Shown one piece after another: positions 52,501 through 61,500 of a DNA stretch of 64,000 nucleotides. The notes beneath the pieces were generated by a model. It did no database searches. It was not told where the DNA came from and saw only the letters and a list, made by a program, of their open reading frames with translations. This stretch comes from Stieleria magnilauensis (GTDB lineage: Bacteria > Planctomycetota > Planctomycetia > Pirellulales > Pirellulaceae): contig CP036432.1 of NCBI GenBank assembly GCA_007753675.1, positions 3,260,394 to 3,324,393 on the forward strand, given 5' to 3'. Each line of letters begins with the position of its first letter. Positions within the stretch are counted from its first letter, which is position 1. The position numbers and the translations under genes were made by a program.

Positions 52501-55500
52501 AAGCTGACGTTGGGGTCGGTGTCGATGCCTTCGGCGTCGTTGTCGCGAGGCGCTTCGGCGATCGCAATGGGTCCGACCAGGTCGGCCAGTTCGACCGAAC
52601 CGCGGTCACCAAAGATTGACGAACCTTGACCGGTGTTGGGATACAGCGGGTTGTCGGCTCGTTTGACCCCGGTGACGTCGCGTCGGGGTGCCAGCACGTT
52701 GCTGATCGGCAATCCGATCGATTCACGCAAACTGGACAACGCACTTCGCTCACGCAGCGAATCGACGTTGCTGTCGATGACCGAGGAGAACGGTGCGGGC
52801 AGGAAGTTGTCGCCGCCCGGATTGACCAGGGTCACCGCATCGTCGACGTTCGTCAGATTGAAATCGTCCGTTCCGCCGTTGACGTTGCTGGGGCCTTTGT
52901 TGGCATCGGTGGTGTGCCCGACGATGACCAACGGTGCATTGGTAAAGACGGGGGCTGCCGGTTCGTCGTGTTGGAACACGCTGCCGACGACCACGACTTC
53001 CATCGGTTTGACCTGTTGGTCGCCCCCGACGGCACTGAATCCGGGGCTGTGTGTTTCTTCCACGACCACACTTTCGTGCAGGTTGAGCAGCACGTTGTTC
53101 AAGATCGCGGGGCTGGCACCGGCGGTCACCATGATCCCGGTTTCGTTGATCACCTGATCGATGTCGAATCCGGGTGCCGGATCGAGTCGCAAGCCGGCGG
53201 CGATCGCCTCGGGGCTGAGTTCGATCTTGGCGGCGTTCTCGACAAACACGTAGTTTTCCGTGGTTCCACTGCCGGCCGTCGTGCGGCGGTCGTGACCGTA
53301 ACCGATCGTGTCTTGATCCAAGATGATCGTACTGTGGAAGTCGTGATCGACGGCATTGCCAATCCCATCGCGGTGGGTCATCAGCACGCCGTTTTCGAGC
53401 CCGCGGCGGGTCGTGTTGACGATGCCTTGGTTGTCGCTTTCGTAACCGCCCAATGCGGTCGCACGAACACGCGCGATCGGTCCCGGGACGGACGTGTGGT
53501 CATTGTTGGGCAACGGGTGCGCGTTGATGCCGTAGTTCACCCGCGCGTTGCCTACGCGTGGTTCGATCGCGTCGCTGATCGCCCGCATGATGTCCGGCAA
53601 AAAGTCTTCGGCCTGGTTCGCATCGCCGACTTCGATCGCAACATTCCCCGGTTGCGGGGCACCGCCCAGCGGAACAAACTCGAACGTCCGTGCGTTGGTG
53701 ACTCCGCCGACGATGAAGTTCGCCGGCAAGTCAGCAACCTGGGTGATCACGAACGTGGTGCCGATCACGTCCGAACCGACCATTCCGGTCGCACGGCCCG
53801 TGTCGGCACTGATCACATGCGTACGCGGTGCGTACGTTTCCAGGTTGATCGTGTAGTCGCCCAGATCCGCCGTGGCACCGGTGCGACCGGAGATGGCGTT
53901 GGGATCGAAGTTCAGATTGCTGTCGGCGCTGATCGCGACGTAGTAAACGCCCTTCTTGGGTGCGAAGAAGTCGACGAAGGGGTCGCGTGAATTGACGACG
54001 TCTTGAACCAGCCCTCCGGCCAAACCGGTTGAGGCGGGATCCAGGTGGTCCGGCGCGGTCGCAGTCAGGCTGATCACCGACGCGTTGCCGCTTCCGCCAT
54101 CGAAGGACTGGCGTTCACCCAGCTCATTAAAGATCTGAATCGCCGTGTTGGCACCGCCGGCGACGGTGTCGATGTCGACGACCAAACGATCGCCGAGGCC
54201 CAGGTTGACGCGATAGAAGTCGACGTCGCCGCCAGGTCCCAGGGGTCCGACGTTGTCGCCCAACGTCGCGGTGCTGGTGTAGACGTTGCGGTGACTCGGT
54301 CCGACCTTGGTGTCGATCGCATCGGCCATGATGTCGTTGGATTCATCATTGGCCTCCGGGAACAAACTCTCCAACCCGTCGGATCCGTAAATCGTGTTGT
54401 TGACGATTCGGGCAAAGGGTTGAACCGATTCGGCGACCGGAGCCTGCGTGGTGGTGAACGCGTTTTGGCTACCCCGGAAATAAACCTCGCTCGCACCCTG
54501 CAGGTAAACCGCCGCGCTGTCGAAGCTCATCGGCGTCTGCTGCAAGAACTCGAACGCCCGGTTTCGGCGGTACGGAGACGGCCCGATCGTCGGCGTGACC
54601 AGTTCAACCAATCCGTTGGTCACCAAGATACTGCCCTGGATCGACTGCATGATCGACGTGGCCAACTCGATCGACGAATACGAAACACGATCCACCGCGG
54701 CGGTTCGGTTGTAACCCGAGGCGGTGTCTTCGCGATAGTAGATCGGCACGTGGCCGTCGCGGACACCGTTACCGCCTTGGGTTCCCGAACCAACGGGTGC
54801 CCCGATGCCATCGATTTCCTCAAACTCGAACGTCACTCGGGTGCCGCCGGCGTCGATGGTCAGCAAGGCGCCTTCGAGAATCGTTCGGTTGCCCGCTCCG
54901 GCGATGTTCGGATCCAGCGCGGCCAATTCGATCATGTCGAAGACATCCAGCACAAACGGTGCGGATTCGCCATCGACTTTGACACCGGAGTAACCGGCTT
55001 GATCGATGGTGTTGTTGGACACCACGATCCCCGGCGCCAAACCGCCGAGCACCGAATCGTTCAAGATCGGCAGATTCCGTACGTAACCCGGATAGGCATT
55101 TCCTACCGGCGGGTATTGCAGGAACGGGTGGTTGCCGTCGATCAGCGGCAGGAAGGTCGGGGTACCGAAGGAGAAGTCGTTGTCGCGAACGTCTTCCGGA
55201 TCGATGTCGCGGACGCCCGGTTCGGCCCAAACGCCGATCGCACGGACATCGCTAATCTTGTTCGAATCAATGATCACCTGGCCTTGAGTCCGGACATAGT
55301 TCGAGTCGCCGAACCCGTTGTGCAGGATCGCTGGCAACAGCAGATGTCCGTCCGTATCGCGTGCCAATGACGTGCCCAACGGCGGGGCATCGGCGACCGA
55401 GTCGATCGCCACGAAACTGCCGCGGGCGCTACCGGCCAGGGACAGACGGCCGTCGGTCATCGTCTCGTTGTCTTGTCCGGCGGCCGAGGAAGCCTCGATG

Positions 55501-58500
55501 TCGATCCCGGTTTGCTGGGTGATCGCGGTGCGGATCGCCTGGGCGACTTGTGCCGGTGAATCGCCTACCCCGTACAACACCGGCGTGTTGCCGAATTGAA
55601 CGGTGCCCGGCGTGGTGGTGAATTCAAACGTCTGGATCGATGCACCATCACCGAGGACAAACGTGTCGCCATCGGAGATCTGGCTGCCGTCCGGAGCGAC
55701 GATCGTGAACGATTGGTTGTGACGGTCATTGGTATCGAAGTCCTCGACCAGTCCGACCGTACCGAATCCGATCGAAGCCGCATACGGAGTGGCCGGACGT
55801 GTTTCGAGTTGGTACTCGCCGGCACCACCGTTTCCGAAACCGATGAATTCATCGGTGCCGCCCGGGGTGTTGAAGATCGTTTCACCGCGTTCGGCGAATC
55901 CGATAATGAAGTCATCCAAGAACAAGCCATCGTTCTCGAAACTTTGCCCCGAAACCGGCGTGTAGGTCACCTCGACGCGGATCCCCGTGTCGCCGGCGAA
56001 ATCACCGATGTCTTCGCGGAATTGGAACCAGGTGTCGTCGGCCTGCAAGTTGACGTTGCTGGCGATGACCCGACCGATCTGGTTTTCGTTACTGAAAATC
56101 CGGATCTGGACGTCATCGGAGTTGAACGACGAATCGGTAAACGGATCGAAGCGATAGTTGAAGTAGAACGTCGGCAGGTCAAAGTCGACGTAGCCGCTCA
56201 AATCGAAGGGCTGACTGGTGATCGTCGCCGGGGCGGTCTTGCTCAGTCGGTCGTAATGCAGCGTTTGATTGCCGAACAACCCTTGCGGCAACAGGTGGTC
56301 TTCCACCGAAACGTGCAAGCGATAGTCGAGCGGGCCGAACAACGGATCGGTGGTGGCGGTCACAATCGCGCCGGTGTTGGCATCGACCGAAACCCCCACC
56401 TGGGATTGAGCGATCGCAACGACGTACGTCCCGGCCAACAGATTGGGCGTTCCGAACGCGGCGCTATCAAAGAACGGGTCCAGCACACTGTTACTGCCGC
56501 TTCGCCCGTCCAGGGTCGACGACAGGGTGTTGGAAAAGACCTGGATGTACCGGCCGGTCACCGGATCCTGGCGGAACAGATACATCGTCGTGTCCACGCT
56601 GGTCGCATCGGGGACGAAGACGATATTTTCCGAATCCGGGTCCAGATCGTTGACAAAGCTGTGCCCGTCATCGATGTCCAGGATCACGCGTGCGTTGTCC
56701 GTGTCCACCGTGAACTGGAACAGGTCCGAACGATCGCCGCCCAGTGAGCCGTTGATCGAAACGTGCGGGATCGAGGTGGACGTGTTGTCAGAATTGTTGA
56801 AGACAAAGTCACCGCCGATTTCGATGTTGTCATCGAGGGACCAGTTGAGTGCGTCGAGGTCGGCCGCACCAAATCCTCCGAACGCAAATCCGGGGGCATC
56901 ACCGCCGGCGACAAAGAACTCGCTGAAGACCTGGCTGAAGTTCTGTGCCGGTCCGCTGGTGCCGTCAAAGTGTCCGGGTTTGCCGTGGCCGAACATCCCG
57001 TCGCCGGCCAATTCGAATTCGCTGGCGCCGATATCCACATTGGTAAAGAAGTCCGGAACGACCGGTCCACCCGCGGTGCTGGGGCCTTCGCCGGCATCAA
57101 AACGTTGTTCCACGATCCGCCGCACCGAGTTGATCGGCTCGCGACGGACAAACTGGGACGACGTCAGCGCGACCGGCTCGACGCCGGCACCGGTGACGGC
57201 AATGTAGTAGGTCCCTTCGGGCAACGTGACCGGACCGATCAACGGGTCGCCGGTCGAGATCGAACCGCGTGAGAGTTTTTCTGAACCGTCGTTTTCGCCG
57301 TTCGGGCTGGTCAGGTCGTCCAGCACGTTGCTGTTGGTGCCGAACAGGACCAAGCGCGGCTCGACGGCTTCGCTGAATTCTCCATCGGGATCGTAGAAGA
57401 CGCTGATGTTGGTGTCAGGGCGATTGAATCCGGCGGCGTAGTCGATGTCAAAGATCATCGATCGAATCGCTGAGTCGATGTCGTCGTTGAGCAGGTCGAT
57501 CTGGTAGAAGTCGACGTCTGCCGAAGACGACAGTTCACCGGCAACACTGATCACGTTGTTGCGGTTTGCGACGATGTTACCGAGATACTGAGCGCGTTGC
57601 GAGGGAATCTCGGTACTGTTGGTCGTTGTGTCGATCAACACCGGCGGGTTGATTTGACCATTGTCAGCGTTGAAGGGGTCTGCCACCTCGTTCTCGCTCG
57701 CTTCACCAAGCAGTGGCGAGGTTCCCATCAGGCCCTGGACATGAACGCCGTGGTTGGCGTAGCGGATGTCGGAATAACGCACGACGCTTCCGGGGAACTC
57801 CTGGTCTTCGCTCAATCGCACCTGGAATCGGTAACCACCGCGGGTCAGTCCGCCCGCCGCGTCGTCGGGATTGATCGAGGCACTTCGCACGCGGAAGAAA
57901 TACGTGCTCCGCGAGTTCGGGTTGGTCGGGTTGCCGGTGAGGGTGAAGTGGATCCCGGCATCGCGCGGGTTGGTGGTGTCGAAATCTTCGTAGACACCGC
58001 CGACGCCGAACTGACTGAACTGTGGATCACGGGCCTGAAGCGAAGTCGTGACCCCGTCAAGACGCGGGTCGAAGACTTCGACGTTGGATCCGTTTGCGAT
58101 TTCATCGCCGCTGTCGTTGCTGCGGGCCAGCACATTGCCGTTGGCATCGAGCAACTCGATCACCGAGTCGAGCGTGAAGCTGGTCTTGTCGATGTCCACC
58201 CAGATCTCTGTGCCCGGGCTGCCGGTGAAGCTGTAGGTGTCGACGTCGTTGGGATTGCTGAGGAACCCTTCGACTTCGAAACCCAATCGCAGCACTTCGT
58301 CACTGGCGGTCAGCGAGGTGGCGAGTTCACCGAGCACCTGCGCGTTCTGAACACTGCCGTTCAATCCGGGAGCGACTTCGGTGGCCAGTTCCAACTCGGG
58401 AATCACATCGACGTTGCGGTCATTGCTCCACTGGTCCAGCAAGATGCTCCGCCAATCGTTGGCTTCGGGGCGTGAATTCGACTTGTCACCGTTGTTGTCG

Positions 58501-61500
58501 GTGAACTGTGTGCCTTCCGGGGTCAACCCGGCACCGACCGTGTCGTCGCGGAAACTGGTCAAGACGACGGGGGAATCCGGCAGACCGAGAATCGAGATCG
58601 AGCCGCCGATTCGATCGATCGCGTCGTTCGGCGTTCCCGAAGCGGTCAACCCGGTGCCGATCGTCGCGCTGTTGGGCGTGCCTTGACCGCTACTCAGTTC
58701 GGTCAGCAGCGGGTTGTCCTGGTCACCGAGTTTGACGACCAGACTTTCGTCGGGCCGGCTGCGAAGTTTCAACCCGCCGCCGGAGTGAATGTTGTCCACG
58801 ATGATCGAATCAAAGACCAAGTGAACGATATCGGTGTCGTCCCAAACGCTTTCGGTGGCCAAGGTGCCGCCACGGATTTCCATGCCGGTGATTTGGTCCA
58901 GTCCCGGCAGATCATTGTCGTCGTATCGGTTGAACCGAACCATCGGCCCGAAGTTGTCGTCCAACTCGCTGATGCGATTGATCAACCCGGTCTCGCGTCC
59001 GGTATCGATCACGCGGTCGCCGGTCAGCGAATCCACATCGATATCGATGATCGATCCGTCGTTGTCGATGAAGGTATTGCCGACGATGATCGGTTGGCTG
59101 CCGCGGATAAAGATCGTCGAGGGGGCAACGGCCAGTCGACCGAAGCGGCCCAGCGGTCCGGCACCATCCTGGCCACTGTCGTTGAACTCGAATCGGCTGT
59201 TGGTGATTCGTCCGTCGGCTTGTTGCAACTGCAGCGGGACAAAGCCGATCGTCTCACCGCCTTCGATCAAGCTGATGCCGCCGGCGTAAGAGATCACGCC
59301 GTTGTCGATGCTGATCGAGGAAGTCGGGCCGGCGTAAATCCCCGCCCAATCGCCGTGGCTGGGGGCTTGGAAGACAGGCGAGCCGTCATCGTTGTTGGTG
59401 TCGAACGTGCCGCCGGCGCCGAATCGGTCGTCGCGAATACTGGTCATCACAATCGGGTTGCTGCCGTCACCCTCGGCCAGCATCACGGCGCCGGGTTGCA
59501 GTTCAATCCGTGCACCACTGAGCTTCATCACGATGCCCGGATCCATCACCAACGAACCGTCCAAACGGCCACGCGTGCCGGTTCGGTTCAAATCCAAGGT
59601 GACAAAACCCTCGGTGCCGGCGTCCAGGGCCAGGTCATCGATAAACGATGCCGAGCTGGCGCCCAGATCCGCGACCAGGCGGAATTCCGGATTGGCCGAC
59701 GCTTCGGCGCGGTACAGACGCCGCGACACATAATCGTTGCCGCGACTGATTAGCGGCAACGCCGTCAATTCCACGCTGCTGTCGTCGTCGCTGACGGTAA
59801 AACTGAATTGATCGGCGCTGGCCAGCGATTCGAATCCGTCATCGTCGACGAACGTCATCTTGTACAGGTAAGTGCCTGCCGCCAGCGATCCGCCGGGCAA
59901 CTGACGGGCCGAGACGAGCGCGAGTGACGGTGCAAATCCGTCGGTGATCGATCCACCGGGCTTGCTGGCGATGACCAGATTTTCCGGCAACACGTGCACC
60001 ACGTCGATGTCATCGAATCGTCCCGAAACGGTCATCTCGCGGGGTGTTTGCGTGGCGGTCGTCGGGACCCGCACGAACAAGCCGTTGACCGTGTTTTCCA
60101 CCAACAGGTTGTCGTAGATCTCCGGCCCGATCCGGTCGTAATCGGCGGTGAACTCGCCGGCTTGTTGGAACCGTGGTGCCTGATAAGACGTTTCTTCGAA
60201 ACTGTCCGGCGATGCACTGATGGCCGAATCGGCGCTGAAGGTGATTTCGTTGAACGTGATTGTCGGCCGCAGGTTGATCACCAGAATCGGGTTGACCAAC
60301 TGTTGCACCGAATCGATCAACACATTGCTGCTGCCGCCATACCGGATCTCGGCGTGATTGACGCGCTGCAGGAAGATCCCTTCGTCTTCCAGATCGCGGC
60401 GGCCTTCGAACTGGTCCAAATCGCGACGGAAAATCAATCCGCCCCAGTCACCGGCTTTCGAGGTCGGGCTGTCCCCGGCGGCATCGGCATCGGCCATCCG
60501 ATCTCGGATGCTGGTGAAGATCACGCTGCCGTCATCGTAGCCTTCCAGCCCCGCATCGACATCGCTGATCAATGTCGTCGAAACCGGATCGCCTTCCAAA
60601 CTCAATCCGACCAACCGGGGTGCACCGAGCACTTGCAGTGCGCCGCCGCTGCGGTCGACCTGCAAGGTGCTGCTGCCGACGTTGATGTACGAGCCGCGGA
60701 GTTTCAAGATTGCCCCGGCGTCGATCATCGTCGTGACACCGCGGGGAACGTCCATCGTGCGGCCGTCCTCGAGCGATCGGCCGCCGACATCGGTCAGACC
60801 GATCTTGTAGCTGAAGTTATCGACTTCGGTTTCCACCAGACCGTCCAGACCGCCGTTGCCGACGATGCGAACGATGTCGCCTTCGATTGCCGAACCAAAC
60901 GCGTTGGCGACGTCCGAATTGGCGATGTTATTGAACGGATTTTCCAAGCTGCCGTCGGCGTTCGGCCCGGCGGTCTTGTCGACGAAGATGTTGCGACCGA
61001 TCGCGACTGCTGCGCGGAATCCGTTGGACAACGCGATCCGACGCTCGCCGGTGAATTCCAATCCGGTGCCCACCCGCACGACCGAAACGCCGGTTTCGTT
61101 TTGGCGGAAATTAATTGCCGAGGCCAACGCCGAAGCCAAGTTGCCACCGGGCGTCGGGAAGCCGCTGGTGCCGTCGCTGTAGAAGACCGGAACGTTGCCG
61201 GGAATCGGTTGACCGCCGCTGGGGACGAATTCGTAAGTCCGAACGATACCGGTACCGGACACGATCGTGATCGTTTGACGGGGGACAACCGCGTCGCCGT
61301 CATCGGTAAAGTTGAGGATTCGGTGCTCGGGCCGCGTTTGGAACCAGAAATTGTTCGCGCCGCCGGGTTTCCCGTCACCGTCACCGTCCAAGGGCGTCCC
61401 CGGAACTCCGACGCGGCTGCTGTCTCGGTCGCGGATCACGTCCACTTCGTCGACCAACGGCTCGAATTTCAAGTGCAGTTCGTACGCGCCCTGGGTGCGG